64,000 nucleotides of DNA from Epiperipatus broadwayi (GCA_028023455.1 JAQFVV010006306.1:2693001-2757000), one strand, 5' to 3'. Counted from the first letter of the stretch, positions 1 through 11,978 are shown. The notes: generated from the sequence alone by a model not told the origin. Numbers and translations: made by a program.

Positions 1-89
1 TTTTTAAAAATAAACTATATTTAAATAAAATCTAACTATAATCATAATTCCAGCACATAACGCTATGTGATATAAGTATCAAACATCGA

Positions 90-154
90 ATCACCTCAAA
101 CGTTAAGAAATTTACAGAGGGCATAACTGAAAATTTCTTAATGTTTGAGGTGAT
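90..154. repeat. Short perfect-stem inverted repeat
   Basis: Arms at 90-113 and 131-154 pair almost perfectly around a 17 bp loop. The left arm begins TCACCTCAAACGTTAAG and the right arm is its reverse complement with one change. Pairing continues weakly outward. It may be the core of a small foldback element; no coding potential is seen. Its family is unknown. Confidence 0.7.
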
Positions 155-159
155 CTGAT

Positions 160-939
160 ATTTAGCTATAACCATGTATATCTTTGATTTTAAATAATTA
201 TTGTATGGAAATTTTATAAAAATAATCATATTTAATAACAGAGAATATACTTTTTTTTGCCTAATGCTAATAACAATAGAAGAAAGGTTCCAAATAGTCT
301 CTCATAAGCTCTCAAAACAACTTTATCTTTTTTATTGCATTGCCAAATCCATATAATATCAAACCATCTATGCTCTTTATTATTGTTTTTACAATGCTTT
401 TATTACAACCAACTATAACAGTTTCGATTGCCCCAGCAATCTTCTTCAGAACTTGTACTCATATATCCAAACTTTAACTGCTAAATATATGATTTTCAGA
501 AGTTCAAAAGGCTACATTTCAAGTTCTGACTAGTTAGTTCGTTAGTTAAGTATCAGTACCAATGTGTATTAGAACATTGATTTGAAACAAGCTAGAATGA
601 TTCTTCAGATAGAATTTAATTAAATTTATATATTCAATGTGCAACTTGAGATAATCTTATATTTTACCATTGCTGCCAAAAACTCTGTTTGCAAAGAAAG
701 GCTCATGAACTGGGCAGGCAACATTTTTATATAAGAGGGTAATTAATACAGTCAGAAACAACAAAAAATATGGACCAGTTGTAGTTCGGATGGACATTAA
801 ATCAACATTTGATATATACAGCTACAATCTAATAATCAGGAAAAGGTTATTAATCCTATTGAAGATGAAAATCAGAAAATAATTGGTTTATTTATTAGTG
901 AATTATCCATTTGTAAATACAAATTCATCATATGATCAC
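160..939. other. No recognisable feature
   Basis: This is AT-rich sequence without a supported ORF, RNA or repeat. A short stretch near 238-265 resembles one near 52995-53015 and may be a scrap of a shared repeat. Confidence 0.5.
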
Positions 940-1022
940 ATCCATTGATTACAAAGAGCTTACACTTGGTGGCACTACTGTATGTGTAAGCATATGAAAT
1001 GTGGTCATGTGATGTTTAGATG
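940..1022 (+). repeat. Family D terminal fragment, internally deleted
   Basis: The piece starts with the family D text around CCATTGATTAC and GGTGGCACTACTGTATG. It then jumps to the D terminus GTGATCATGTGATGTTTA with small changes, so the interior is deleted. No ribozyme core remains. Confidence 0.6.
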
Positions 1023-1065
1023 AGCATACATATTAACTTTAAATTTGTCCAGTTCTTTCTCTATA

Positions 1066-1569
1066 TACTATAGCAGGGATGGGCAAATAGCGGCCCGAGG
1101 GCCACATGCGGCCCTCTAAGAGTTTTTATGCGGCCCTCCAAGACAATCGGGAAAATCCATCTTGAACTGAGATTTCCTTCCTGTGCATGACCGAAGATTC
1201 GTCTCTTATTTTCCACTAGGATGGCCACATCAATATACATGCACAGTGTAGATACTATGTGCAAGGCTTTTCCAGTTGATCTAGTTAATTTCAATTTTGT
1301 CTTTGCATTAGCAAATATATACATTTCTAACTTTAGTGAAACCATGAACCCTCCAAAAAAATCGGTGATGAATGTCATGTGTTTAATGAAGAATGAACAA
1401 ACAAATATTTCTTTGGTAATACAGGGAATAAAGCAGTGTGTTTATTGCATCATGAAAAAAGGTGCGGCCCTCCACTAACCTTCACTTTTACAAAGTGGCC
1501 CCCCGATGTGGCCCTCCACCAACCTCTGTGGCCCTCGAGCCAAAACAATTGCCCACCCCTGTACTATAG
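1066..1569. mobile_element. Non-autonomous hAT transposon with 8-bp target duplication
   Basis: The element runs 1074-1561 (488 bp). It opens with CAGGGATGGGCAA and closes with TTGCCCACCCCTG, giving about 13 bp terminal inverted repeats typical of the hAT/Charlie group. The 8 bp TACTATAG sits directly on both sides (1066-1073 and 1562-1569), which is the hAT target-duplication length. GC-rich GCGGCCC and GGCCCTC runs inside each end are subterminal repeats. Two short frames overlap it (1061-1378 minus, 1221-1478 plus), but neither shows an RNase-H catalytic motif or BED finger, so no transposase is encoded. It needs an autonomous relative in trans. The intact target duplication suggests a fairly recent insertion. 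Confidence 0.92.
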
Positions 1570-2012
1570 TAATATCTAAAGAAATATTAATTACAAACGA
1601 AATCTTTCACTGAAATAGTCATTGCAATTAAATAGAAATGTTTTGAAAACTATCTCATTTTTTTGGTACTTTACAAATTTATAGATAAATAAAAAAAAAA
1701 AAAACAACCACCACCACATATGGTTTTATTGCTCGGCAGTTTGAGCACTAGAAGCAATCCTTGTACCTCTCGATCTCACGTTGGTTGTTCTAGAAACTGC
1801 GCCAAATCAAACAGGGTGCACTTATAGATGAATTAATTGTATGATTAATTTATATCAAAAGAATAATATAAATAAGGTACCACAGTAACCATTCCCACTA
1901 TCATCGCTATTTTTTCTTGAATCATTATAATTTGCTTTAAGACTGTTATTATACATCTATTTTTTCTAATGGGATTTCTTTTTAAATGAAAGTTCTTTTA
2001 ACTTGGGTTTTA

Positions 2013-2336
2013 GTAATTTTGTTTATATATTGTACAGGCTTAACACCTGCATTTATATATGTACTTTATGCGGGGTTCAAACTCAGACTTTCACAACCCA
2101 CAACCCTCAGTGCCATCTTATTGTGCTCAACCACCTGATCACACACATGTTGAAAAGAGAAATAATCACCAATACACATTTCGTGCTAAACCAGCACTCA
2201 TCAGGACCAACTGGATGAGTGTTGGTTTAGCACTAAATACGTGTGTATTGGTGATTATTTATCTTTTCAATACGTGTGTAATCAGGTGGGTCAGCAATAT
2301 AAGATGGCACTGAGAATTGTGGGTAATTTTGTTTAT
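2013..2336. mobile_element. Family A inverted dimer (A-II subtype) with 14-bp target duplication
   Basis: Two family A arms meet head to head near 2208: the left reads on the minus strand (about 2030-2206), the right on the plus strand (2207-2322). The perfect 14-mer GTAATTTTGTTTAT flanks the pair at 2013-2026 and 2323-2336, so both arms arrived together. Each arm has a hammerhead core. The minus core (2178-2204) has CTGATGA, a perfectly paired GTGC/GCAC stem II and GAAAT, but its 5' stem I strand is lost at the junction. The plus core keeps stem I ACCAA/TTGGT but has an extra G in CTGATGA. The left end carries an RNA polymerase III B-box-like stretch on the minus strand. Protein frames here are chance. 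Confidence 0.82.
2169..2204 (-). ncRNA. Hammerhead core, A-II, stem I lost
   Basis: On the minus strand this reads CTGATGA (2204-2198), a 4-bp stem II GTGC/GCAC with loop TGGTTTA, then GAAAT (2182-2178) and TTGG (2172-2169). All canonical core bases are present. Stem I is broken because the dimer junction replaced its upstream strand, so self-cleavage is unlikely. Confidence 0.65.
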
Positions 2337-3279
2337 TTAATTTTTTTGAAGTGAAATCAGATTATTTGAACTTGCCTAATTTAAAAACATTTTGCTTTTA
2401 AAGTTTTAATGTTTTGTATATGCGTTCACACACACGCAACTATATTCAACTCATAAACATATTATTATTTACTATTATCGTTAAATATTAATCAAAATTT
2501 AAAAAAATAAGTAAATGTATCCCTCCCCCCTTTTTTTTTTTACTTCTCTTTTATATAAATGTTTGCCTAACATAATAAATGTTTACCAGTTTTATAGATA
2601 TATAAGTTTGTTGTGTACACTGAGATTTGTTATTCTAATATGACTTAAACTTCTGAAACCTGTCTTTCAACTCTTCTAACGAAAGTATATATATAGCAGT
2701 GACTCTAAACATTAAAAACGGTTTGAATGTCAAGAATAAACTAAGAAAATTGATTCAGTTTTTAAAAAGTTTGAAGTCTGGGACCCTTTTATTTACTAAT
2801 ACAAAATCAAAACTTTGTGATTTTTGCAAAAAAAAAAAAAATCAATATATTTTTGCTAGACTGACTGACAGTACTTTTTACATGTAAAATTTTATTGATT
2901 AGACAACTTACCATGAATTTTTATTAGAGGATAATCTAGGTCATTCAAATGAATGTTGTTAACTGTAGTAATATGATAAAGCCGCTTTATTCCTGTTAGC
3001 TTAACTTTACTGAAACTTCGATATTCATAGCATTAATAGTTTGGTAAGCAACTGATTTATGTATTTAATAATTAATAAGTAAGCCATTATTTTAATTTTA
3101 CTAACAATCCGTTTATTTATTTATTCACTTATGTTGGATGCAGTGAGAAAACGACTCTATTTTTGCATATTGTAACAATGCCATTCATTTTAATGCATCT
3201 TTTTCGATTTTCATGTCGTTAAAAGTTCTCCATTGCTAATATTATGAATTTTCTAATCAATAATTTTTTAAAGCATAAG
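2337..3279. other. No recognisable feature
   Basis: Low-complexity AT-rich DNA with a C-run followed by a T-run near 2521-2541 and an A-run near 2829. The short frame at 2699-2887 has no family resemblance. Confidence 0.5.
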
Positions 3280-3282
3280 CAT

Positions 3283-3376
3283 TGGTGGTCAAGAGGTCAG
3301 TGACAGCTGCTCTGAAAGCAGTTGTCCCGGGTTAGTGGGTTCACTTCCCGGCTGATGCTATGACACATGAGAAAAA
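3283..3376 (+). repeat. tRNA-derived SINE (tail type GATGCTATGA)
   Basis: A tRNA-like head is followed by a short A-rich tail. An anticodon-arm-like hairpin, GCTGC/GCAGT with a 7-nt loop, is followed by CCGGG and a B-box-like GGGTTCACTTCCCGG. The tail GATGCTATGACACATGAG leads into A-rich sequence. The same tail after a tRNA-like B-box recurs at about 49210-49245. This marks a pol III-transcribed SINE that relies on a LINE for mobility. The A-box is degenerate, so it is probably inactive. Confidence 0.65.
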
Positions 3377-4084
3377 TAATTAAAAACAGCCACTCAAAAA
3401 AGAGTATAGCCATTCCAAAAAGACACGAAAGAGCGAGAGAAAAAACAACCCTAAAAGTAAGTTTTGTGGTGAATATACAAACCAATCTGTGAACCACAAA
3501 TACGACAACATGTAGAACATGTTGGTCGAATTTTCTTGTTATTTGTTATTTTACGATGTTGTCTTTTAGTTTCCTCAGTAAAAAACTTCTATTTCTGAAA
3601 TACTATTTTTATTATTTATTAGTGTATGTTTCTGGAAGAGTTTAGGATTTTCTTTATTTTGGAATCTGGCTTCTTCCTATTTTGAATTTGATGAAGATCC
3701 ATGCTCATGTAAAATTAGAATGCTTTACATGATATGGGGGCAATGATAGATTGACAAGATTCTGAGTTCAAGGTCTATGGATCACAATTAGCTTTATCAC
3801 TTCAGGTCAAATTTCTTACGAACACCCAAACAATAAACCATTCAATTGTTATTATCTGAACAACTGACTAAAAAAACGCCCCATTCCAAATGATTCTTAT
3901 TAGCATAAATCTTGATATTTTATTTTATTTAGAATTTTATAGAACATTTTTAAAGAAGTAAAAAAATATATTCATGGATTAACTAAGTCATACATCATAA
4001 TTAATAAATCAGATTTCCTAAAGAATTATTTTAATAAACTTGTGAAAAATACTCACTATTTTATATTAATATGTCAATTTTATA
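3377..4084. other. No recognisable feature
   Basis: AT-rich, no coding or repeat signal seen. Confidence 0.4.
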
Positions 4085-4262
4085 TAAGGAGTGTGAATAG
4101 CTCTTAACAAGCTTTTCCGAACATCCCTATTCCCAGACCGGTTTCTAGCTGTTGGCTTTTGTCAGTAAGGAACTAAGATATTAAGACATTAGATCTCTGG
4201 CTTGCACTGAATGGCAATACTGTACGGAGAGTTTTGCCTGTTTTAATCTCCGATTATGTGCT
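4085..4262 (-). mobile_element. Degenerate family D copy with hammerhead-like core
   Basis: An old family D copy. On the minus strand the core reads CTGACAA, an imperfect stem II (AGC/GCT), then GAAAC. Stem III is ACCGGT here against ACTAGT in other D copies, so the palindrome is kept although its centre changed. The unit terminus resembling GGAGAGTTTTGCCTG lies on the plus strand at 4228-4256, so this is also a fused inverted pair with a large deletion. Confidence 0.6.
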
Positions 4263-6239
4263 GGATTATGGGATTTTAATTTAAAAATAGCATTGTAATT
4301 AGGATACATCTATTTATGGGATAGCAGTTTATTAATTATTGCATTTATTAAACTATTAAATGTAATTGTGGCTGACTTTTCGATTTAAATTCCAATTGAA
4401 TAATGATCATTGTTTGCTCTGATTGGATTACTTCTTAACAGGCTTGCCAGATATTGTATACCATTATAATATCTTTAATCATATAACATTTATCTCATTG
4501 TTTGTAAAAAAAATTTTAACCTAATCTCTTTTTTGGAATTTCATTAACGAATGTGCAATTATTTTTGGGAATTATTTACAATTTGATTTATCTGATTGTG
4601 CTAAGACTTTGATCATTAATTCGTTCTTATTTATTATAATAATATGACTAATATATATATATAGTTACTGTTGAACCAAGTGTTAGGCTTAGTGTTGAAA
4701 CATTTAAGTCAGCTTGGATATCATTAAAGAGGGTAAAAATATCCGCTAAACGGGTATGCACAAAGCACTGCTTCTCATTGACAAAAAAACATATACTCAG
4801 ATACTAATCTGCAGATTAGATTGACTACTATTGGCATTAATTGATTGCACATGCTTATTATAAGTCACTCTAGAATACCCCAAATTACTGCTGGTTATAC
4901 ACTATTCATCTATTCATAATGACGTTAATTAGTGCTCTTGATTTTTTATTCATTTTAGCCAATGTTAGCCATTTTAAGGTCATTCATGTTAGACTCGGTA
5001 AATAATTATTTATTTAGTCATTTACAATTATATTTATTTATAAATTAATCGGTAGTGGAGATTAATTAGTAAATATCTTCTGTTTCCCTGAAGACTTTTT
5101 TTTCCCTAACGATTATCTTTCATATACCTTGCAAGGTTTAGGATTCAAGTAATTTATAAAGTTTTTGTTTTACATAAGTTAGAATAATTTGCGTGTATGG
5201 TTTGGTGCAATGGTAGAATGGTACATCTTGGAACTTAAGTTCCTTGAATTGCAGTTTAGTTCTGTCATTTCTGGTGCTCAAATTTTTTATCATCTCCCTG
5301 AGAGATAAATCATTTGATTTTTTTAAAAAAAATAAGTGATTCATTTGTTTATTTATTAATCTTAACTATATATATAAAATGGATAGCCTATGTGTGTACT
5401 TATGGCATTTTGTAGTGATTATTGCAAGATTCTATTTAAAATCTGTACTGTCAATATGATATGATGGGCATTGATTATAGTACATTAAGGATTTTAAAGT
5501 AATTTAAAGGGGATTACTATTTTAGACCTATGAATAATATCTGTAAATATTTGACATGTTGAGTTATTCATTTATAACTATTTAATTACTTTCAAAAATT
5601 AAAACTTTATTTACACCTTCGAGTAGATACAAGAGAAATCAATGATAGCATAAAATTATGTGAATAAAAAAATTTCAGTGAATACATGTAAATATGGTAT
5701 GCAAACCATATGTATAGAAAAATCAAAAGTTGTATTAGATCAATAACATAGTCTCAAGAGCTGCATAAGAAAATTATGGTAGGCAAATTAATGCAAGTAT
5801 GAAAGAAACATAAATAAATATAAATAAAATCAAAGATTACACTAATGCCTTAAGGCAGTGTGTCATATGCATAATTTGCTAAGAATATAAAGCAAGTCAA
5901 ACCTACATATAAGGTTTAGAAATTCCATTGATTAATGTCTATCTTGGCCCAAAGGCCAAGGAGGACTATAACAATATTTACAAGTTGATATAGGTAAATT
6001 GATTACACAGTATGGAACTAATGCAAAGTTTATGTTATTAAATATGTAGGATGTATGAAAGATTACATAGTTAAAGTTTAAATTATTCTTAGGTGAAAGA
6101 TGGGATATATTATTCATTCAGTGGATGGGAGAAAGTTCAAGTTTTAGGCCTATCAAGTTTTAGGCATAAGAAATACATGAATTAAGTCTTTAGCCTTATC
6201 TGGCTCCAGGTTTGGTCAGTTAGCCAAGACTGACAAATT
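4263..6239. other. No recognisable feature (about 2 kb)
   Basis: AT-rich spacer. The open frames at 5138-5344 and 5932-6117 (minus) have no recognisable domain and biased AT-rich composition; I treat them as chance. Confidence 0.4.
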
Positions 6240-6950
6240 CGTTCATTTTCATCTTTTATCTTGTAGAGGGACTTGAAAAATCAATTAACTATTGAGTCAT
6301 CACAGCCATGATCAAATATTATGCTACATCTGGCGGTCCAAATTGAGAAGTTAATGAAAGTGGCCAGTCTTATTGTTCTGAATTGACCCTTTTTAATTGT
6401 GGCCTTAAGAGAAATGATAGCTAGATCATTGCCATTTATCTGGTCTAACACTATATTACGGAGGTAAGTCCATGAATCACATTGATCCAGAATGTGATCA
6501 ATGGACTCCTCCTGTTTGTTACATAGGGGACAAAGGGGGTTGATCTTGTAACCCCTTGTGTTAGTGGAGAAAGTCCCCAGTGGGGAGTGCTCCAAGGATG
6601 ATTTTTATTAAAAAATCCACAAATTTTGGACTCAGTTTGATGAATTTTGTTAATTTGGAAAATCGAGAGATTCCTATTGGGAGTATATTAACGGATTTAG
6701 TTTTTCCAGGAAATATTAATTGATAAACTTCCCAATATGATACTTTTCCCTGAAAAAGGTCCGACGACTGGAATTTTGAATAATCACCGTAACTTGCTTT
6801 TGTAACCAAATGCTTCTCCATCTAGGTGGAGGTCGATCAGTAGGCTCTACCTTTTCCATGGGGAAGGGGTATTCCATATCAGGATTATCCTTTAAAATCT
6901 TGAATAGTATATTATGAGTTCGTTGGAGGTAAAAAATCTTCAGCAAGTAA
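6240..6950 (-). pseudogene. LINE reverse-transcriptase C-terminal remnant with CPLC zinc-knuckle
   Basis: Read leftward, three overlapping frames join into one C-terminal LINE region. Frames at 6946-6716 and 6821-6561 precede the frame at 6595-6281. The last contains CPLC, then a histidine and a cysteine spaced CxxC-x8-H-x4-C, the zinc-binding motif found at the C-terminus of many LINE reverse transcriptases. A frameshift separates the second and third frames near 6570-6595. A homologous remnant lies at 59160-60000 on the same strand: both have KFVDF or KLVDF, LPT, CxLC and IWTARC or LWITRC in the same order. The reverse transcriptase catalytic core is absent. The clade is unresolved. Confidence 0.75.
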
Positions 6951-7677
6951 AGGCTAAGGCCATTAAGAAGCTTGGGTTTTTGTAAGCCCTTTACCTAGAA
7001 CAGCCAGTGAAAGTCAACTTTACCAGGTCAAGAGTGAAAGTAAAACTGTTAGTAGTGCTTTCTAATTAAGTAATTAAAAATGGGTAACTCCACATCTTAA
7101 AAATTTATATCTAAACATCCATTAAAAATATCTATATATATTTGAGATATATGAAAATAGTTGCTATATTTATATCTTGTTTGCTTTAATCATTCCATTG
7201 CATTTGAAAACTTTTTATTAGAAGGAGAGCATTATTTTTCTGTGTTGAGAACATTTGAGTTGGTGAATTATTTTGTAACCCATCTAACCATAAGAATGTC
7301 TTGGAGAAGTTGTTTTAAATCCCTTTTTATAAATTGAATATTGTTTTGTTTTTTTAAATGTTCTCTTTTGTTTAATTAAGTTATCTCAATTTTTTAACTG
7401 GACTTTTTGCAAATTGAAAGATTTTACTTTTTATTACAAAATTAAACGGTTTCAAATTATGTATTTCAGAAAAAGCAATTTCCTTTATTTCTTTCAAAAA
7501 TCTGGTTTTACTTTTATCACATTTAGTACAATAATGTTAAAGGAAATTAAAAGTATCAATTTCATATCAATTAGTTTTTATTTCATCAATAGTCGAGATA
7601 ATTTTAATTGAAGCAGTATATTTATTTCTAATATTTTTTAACAAGTATTTTATATATAAATATTTACATTTTTTTTT
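6951..7677. other. No recognisable feature
   Basis: AT-rich DNA; the frame at 7414-7611 is chance by composition. Confidence 0.4.
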
Positions 7678-8001
7678 GGTACTGTGGTATTAGAGCTGCA
7701 CATGAAGAATTATAATCGTTAAATTAATTAGGTTATTAAATCAAAAACATATTTTAAAATCTACATTAAAAAAAAAAAACAATTTAACAAAAAATAAATA
7801 AATACGAAAAGCATTAATGTGAAGAATAGTTAAAATGCGTGTTAAATCAAATTGAGTGTGTGTTTGCACGTGCATATTCTGAATAATCTGTTTTAATATA
7901 TAGGGTATATGAGCCCAGACTTTCACATGACCCACCACTCTCCACACTATCTCATAATACTGATACACTCAAACACATATATGTCGAAAAGATAAATAAT
8001 C

Positions 8002-8045
8002 ACCAATATACGTATTTCATGCTAAACCAGCAATCATCAGTTGGT
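8002..8045 (-). ncRNA. Hammerhead ribozyme-like motif, A-I
   Basis: Minus-strand order: ACCAA, CTGATGA (8040-8034), stem II TTGC/GCAT with loop TGGTTTA, GAAAT (8018-8014), palindromic stem III ATACGTAT, A as the NUH position, then TTGGT closing stem I. All core bases match the consensus. The 10.1-11.1 position is a U-U mismatch, which would weaken stem II. Confidence 0.68.
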
Positions 8046-8519
8046 CCAGATTACCATCTCTACACATATATGCTATAAGTGCTCAAATATATATTAAGAT
8101 AGCCAAACCTCACACTTTAATGGACAGGCTTCAATCTACTCCACACTCCAACTCTTCAACCGTCCATCCAATTGAAAATCTGATGATGGAATGCTCGAGG
8201 GTCACCCTGAGGCTGAGATTTTTGTCACACCCATGTATGTGTTTGAGTGTATCAGTATTATGAGTTAGTGTGGAGAGTGGTGGGTCATGTGAAAGTCTGT
8301 GCTCATATAGTTTTTATATTACATATATAAACACCGGTATATAATAAGCCTGTGTGTTTAAGTTATAATCTATTTTAATACATTGTACAGGGTTACACCT
8401 GCATTTATATATGTAACATATGCGGGATTCGAACTGAGACTTTCACACGACCTACAACTCTGTGCCATCTTAAATTGCTGACTCACCTGATCACACACAT
8501 GTTGAAAAGATAAATAATC

Positions 8520-8563
8520 ACCAATATTCGTATTTCGCGCTAAACCAGCACTCATCAGTTGGT
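8520..8563 (-). ncRNA. Hammerhead ribozyme, A-II, best family A core
   Basis: Minus-strand order: stem I ACCAA (8563-8559), CTGATGA (8558-8552), stem II GTGC with GCGC closed by loop TGGTTTA (8551-8537), GAAAT (8536-8532), a short stem III, A at the cleavage position (8525), then TTGGT (8524-8520). Stem II pairs fully with one G-U. The predicted cleavage is between 8525 and 8524. This type I hammerhead layout is the one found in Penelope elements, schistosome SINE-like repeats and animal retrozymes. Stem III pairs by only two bases, so activity may require dimeric RNA. Confidence 0.75.
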
Positions 8564-8740
8564 TCAGATTGCCATCTCCACACATATATACAATTAGTAC
8601 TCGGCTTTATATTAAAATAACCAATCTTCATACTTTAATGAGTGCTGGTTTAGCACAAAATACGTGTATTGGTGATTATTTATCTTTTCAACATGTGTGT
8701 GATCAGGTGAGTCAGCAATATAAGATGGCACTGAGAGTTG

Positions 8741-8790
8741 TAGGTCGTGTGAAAGTCTGAGTTCGAATCCCGCATATATTGCATATATAA
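8741..8790 (+). promoter_or_regulatory. B-box-like pol III signal in A-II arm
   Basis: The stretch GAGTTCGAATCCCGC near 8760-8774 matches the tRNA T-arm/B-box consensus almost exactly. Its inverted partner GCGGGATTCGAACTGAG lies at about 8412-8428, and related versions occur at 2071 and 15659. No convincing A-box is placed upstream. This may be a relic of a tRNA-derived pol III promoter. Confidence 0.5.
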
Positions 8791-9025
8791 ATGCAGGTGA
8801 AAGCCTGTACAATGTATTAAAATAGATTATGCAGAATATGCACGTGCAAACACACACTCAATTTGATTTAAACACGCATTTTAACTATTCTTCACATTAA
8901 TGCTTTTCGTATTTTTTTTGTTAAATTGTTTTTTTTTTTTTTTTTAATGTAGATTTAATAACCTAATTAATTTAATGATTAAACGATTATAATTCTTCAT
9001 GTCGCAGCTCTAATACAACAGTACC

Positions 9026-11283
9026 CATTTTTTAATTATTCAACATTCTTATATTATGGAAATAATCTGTATGAACACACACACAGATTTTTTTTGAAAT
9101 CTAAAAGTTTGACTCTAATTTGCCTTTTAATAAAATGTTTATATACAACATTCCATAAAGATAAGAAAGGAAATTTGCGCTTTAATTTTTTAATTATTGA
9201 TGTTAAGTGCAATTTTGTAATGAATGACCATATCTTGACAACAAGTGGATTATTCGATGTCATTTATCATTTGGATGCATCATCGGTGGTTTTGAGCATT
9301 CTTTAGATTTCAAAATGGCCATGAGCCACTCTAAATTGGTACCAATGATTTTTAATCTTAAGTTTAAAATTAAAAAGAAAACTATTCTATATTTATAAGT
9401 TACACCAGATTTTTATTTTTCAAATATGAGCGTTAATATAAAATCTTTTGTTGTAAAATAATCTATCATCTTTTGATTTTACTCGCTTGTAACAGAGTCA
9501 ATCAAGAATATATATGTATATTATCAGACATACTATATCCATGTTTCTAGATATAAACCTTAACTTTTTTAAGATATTTTAATTTTCTTTCTTTTAATAC
9601 AGAAATGTTTAACCTCACAATATTGGTATACAAAACATATGTGAATTGGGAATAAAAATTATAAGAATTTTGTTTTATTTTTTTATTCAAGGTACTATAA
9701 TATATATCTTTTGAAATAAATCTTGAATTTGTTATGTAAAATAATAAGTATTTTTACAAGTTTGTCATATAAAAAAAGAGAATTATCTATAAGACATTTT
9801 TTATTTCATGTTGTAATGTTAACGTTTGTTAGGATATGCTAATTTTTTTAGCGCAGTAATATAAAGACAAACACCGGAACAAAAACCTCTGAATTAAACC
9901 CAATCTTTCATTTCAGATTATTGAATTTCATATGACCTCCCAAACAATTAACCAAAAACAAGATAGTGACAAATTTTACTAAAAAAATGAATGCTTAAAC
10001 AAATGCTGTGTAGCGTCTACATTACACTGCACTAAGAGGGTGACAAGTACTGAAACTACCACAGATGAAGTATTAATGAACTAGTTCTTGAACGTTACCA
10101 TTTATTCTATCTGCCTTCGGGGAGAGAGTCTAACATACATGCATTAAGTTCCTACATTAATGCATTAATCATGAAAAGCAAATAGTTTTGAAAATGTCAG
10201 TTGTAGCACAGATAATAATGCTAAAACATGCTTCTTTCATCTCTAATGTTCGGGAAGTGGTTTCTGTGAGTGGTTATAAGAAGACAAGTAGACTAATCAA
10301 TGAATAATTAATTATTGTAAGTGGTTTTTAAGAAGAAAAGATTGATATTAGTAGATAAAATATAGGCTTATTTCATTTTAATGTTTTGTTTATGCACAAT
10401 CGATTTTATTATATGTATAATGTTGAAACGAGAATTGTGGATGATGTAACGATGAAAGGTTCTTTGTTCCCAAGTAGATATTTACCTATGCTTTGGATGA
10501 TCCACAAACTAGAGGTGACTCTGATTCAGAGTAAATTATAAATATGAAAAGTACATCAACGTACGCATGTATTCAATAGTTTTGTACATATAAATACATT
10601 CAAGTACATAAATCTTACGTAGCTAGTTATTATTTACATTGAAGCTTATATTCAGATTTATAATAAGTTATAAATAATGATAATGAGATAGAATATTATA
10701 TATCTTTTAATATTTTTATTATAGATTCTTTAATATTAGATATGTTCCATAATTGGCATTAGAAATATTTAAAATTGGATTCTTTGTTTATATCTTCATT
10801 TATACAAATCTATAAAAAATATTATGATGTAGTAATTGGTATGTTTGCCTGTTTTGTACATGACTTGAGTGTGAATCTAGGTAAAACTTTTTTTTAGATA
10901 GCCACCTCTTAGTTAATCTAGGCAAAACAATGAAAGAAAATTTTTAAATCACTTCTGACCAACAATCGGCAAGTTTGGTAATAATTCTCCTTTACCGTTT
11001 TTTAGATGCCAGAGAGGTCTTTGCTCTTCTGTGAGTTTGCTTTTTTAAAAATCCATCTGTATACATATTTTTTTTTTACTATTTGCCTGAAGGTTTATGA
11101 TTAGCATTTTACTTATTTATGTATTGGACTCAAAAATATATGGGAATGTTATCAGAAAAATTCAACATGATCATCAAAAATGGAAAGAAGTTTAATCCAT
11201 TATGTTGCTTTTATTAAATAAACCATACGATATAATATATCTTTATATAACTGCAATAATATACATAACAATAATCATATAAA
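9026..11283. other. No recognisable feature (about 2.3 kb)
   Basis: AT-rich spacer with overlapping chance frames at 9054-9306 on both strands. No repeat family of the window is seen here. Confidence 0.4.
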
Positions 11284-11520
11284 TGAAAGCTCTTTTCAGC
11301 AAATATTAATTTTTGCCCTTTTCAATGTGCTTGAACTATTTTAAAATTATGATCTACATTGCATACGCAGTGACATCTATCTCTTACATAAAATTAACTA
11401 TAATCCATTAAAACAATGCAATATTTTAAATCAGAAAAAAAAAACCTGTATAAATATATATTAAATAATTTTCCATTCATTGAAAAGGGCAAAAATTAAT
11501 ATTTGCTGAAAAGAGCTTTT
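11284..11520. repeat. Inverted repeat at the 5' end of a Penelope-like copy
   Basis: Arms at 11284-11326 and 11478-11520 are near-perfect inverted copies, about 43 bp each, around a 151 bp spacer. The right arm runs into the Penelope coding remnant that follows. Inverted 5' segments are common at Penelope-like insertions. Confidence 0.75.
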
Positions 11521-11978
11521 ATATACCCAATGTGGCCAAAAAAATTAGTTAAAAAACTTGCCAATGACTTCAAAGTGAGTTTTCAAATGCCACCAGCTAC
11601 CAATAGACTGATTAATAACTCTAAAGATAAAATTGTACCAGAAAAAAACCCCCAAGTGGTGTACAAAATGACATGCCCCCAAATTGGCTGCGGAGCTACA
11701 TAATATAGTGAAACTCGTGCTACAATTACTACCAGAATATCCCAACACTGATTCATTTACAACAAATCATGAACCAAAAATGAAGGCAGGTCAATATTTT
11801 TAGAACACAAAAACTGTCTAATCACACATTCAAACCCATTACAGCTGAGATTGTGTGCTCTGAACGAAACAACGCCAAGCGCAAAGTAAAAGAAAGATGT
11901 TTCATTGTGAATGATCCTAATGTCATCAACAGAAGAGAACTTGCTTCTCAATTTCTAAGAAATGGGCTGGTTAAATAA
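11484..11978 (+). pseudogene. Penelope-like retroelement C-terminal GIY-YIG endonuclease remnant
   Basis: The frame from about 11503 carries the linker and start of a GIY-YIG nuclease: NNSKDKIVP, then VVYKMTCP and a second Cys before the stop at 11701. Directly after the stop the same frame continues with YSET, TTRISQH, HKN, PITAEIV, INRREL and LASQFLRNG before its terminal stop. The order and spacing are those of Penelope-like C-terminal domains (VVYK...C...YIGET...R...H). The catalytic YIG stretch is damaged: a stop replaces the residue before Y and the following I-G has become S. An upstream inverted repeat and a downstream hammerhead-like motif complete a 5'-truncated insertion. The reverse transcriptase domain is missing. 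Three more remnants occur in the window. Confidence 0.85.

Larger units (their letters stand above)
7678..9025. mobile_element. 1.35-kb nested foldback carrying two family A elements
   Basis: Outer arms at 7678-7897 and 8816-9025 are inverted copies; both start inward from GGTACTGT followed by GTATTAGAGCTG. They enclose an A-I element (about 7898-8325) and an A-II element (about 8364-8815), each with its own inverted ends. This gives stems within stems: outer arms, A-I terminal arms (7905-7975 with 8232-8320) and A-II arms (8364-8500 with 8690-8831). Minus-strand hammerhead cores lie at 8002-8045 and 8520-8563. The short frames here are by-products. Clear target duplications at the outer ends were not found, so the outer arms may be an older foldback that received the A elements. 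Confidence 0.8.

Noticed and set aside
1221-1478. 85-codon frame inside the hAT element as a transposase
   Set aside because: No hAT dimerisation or catalytic motif is visible and the 488-bp element is too short to encode one.
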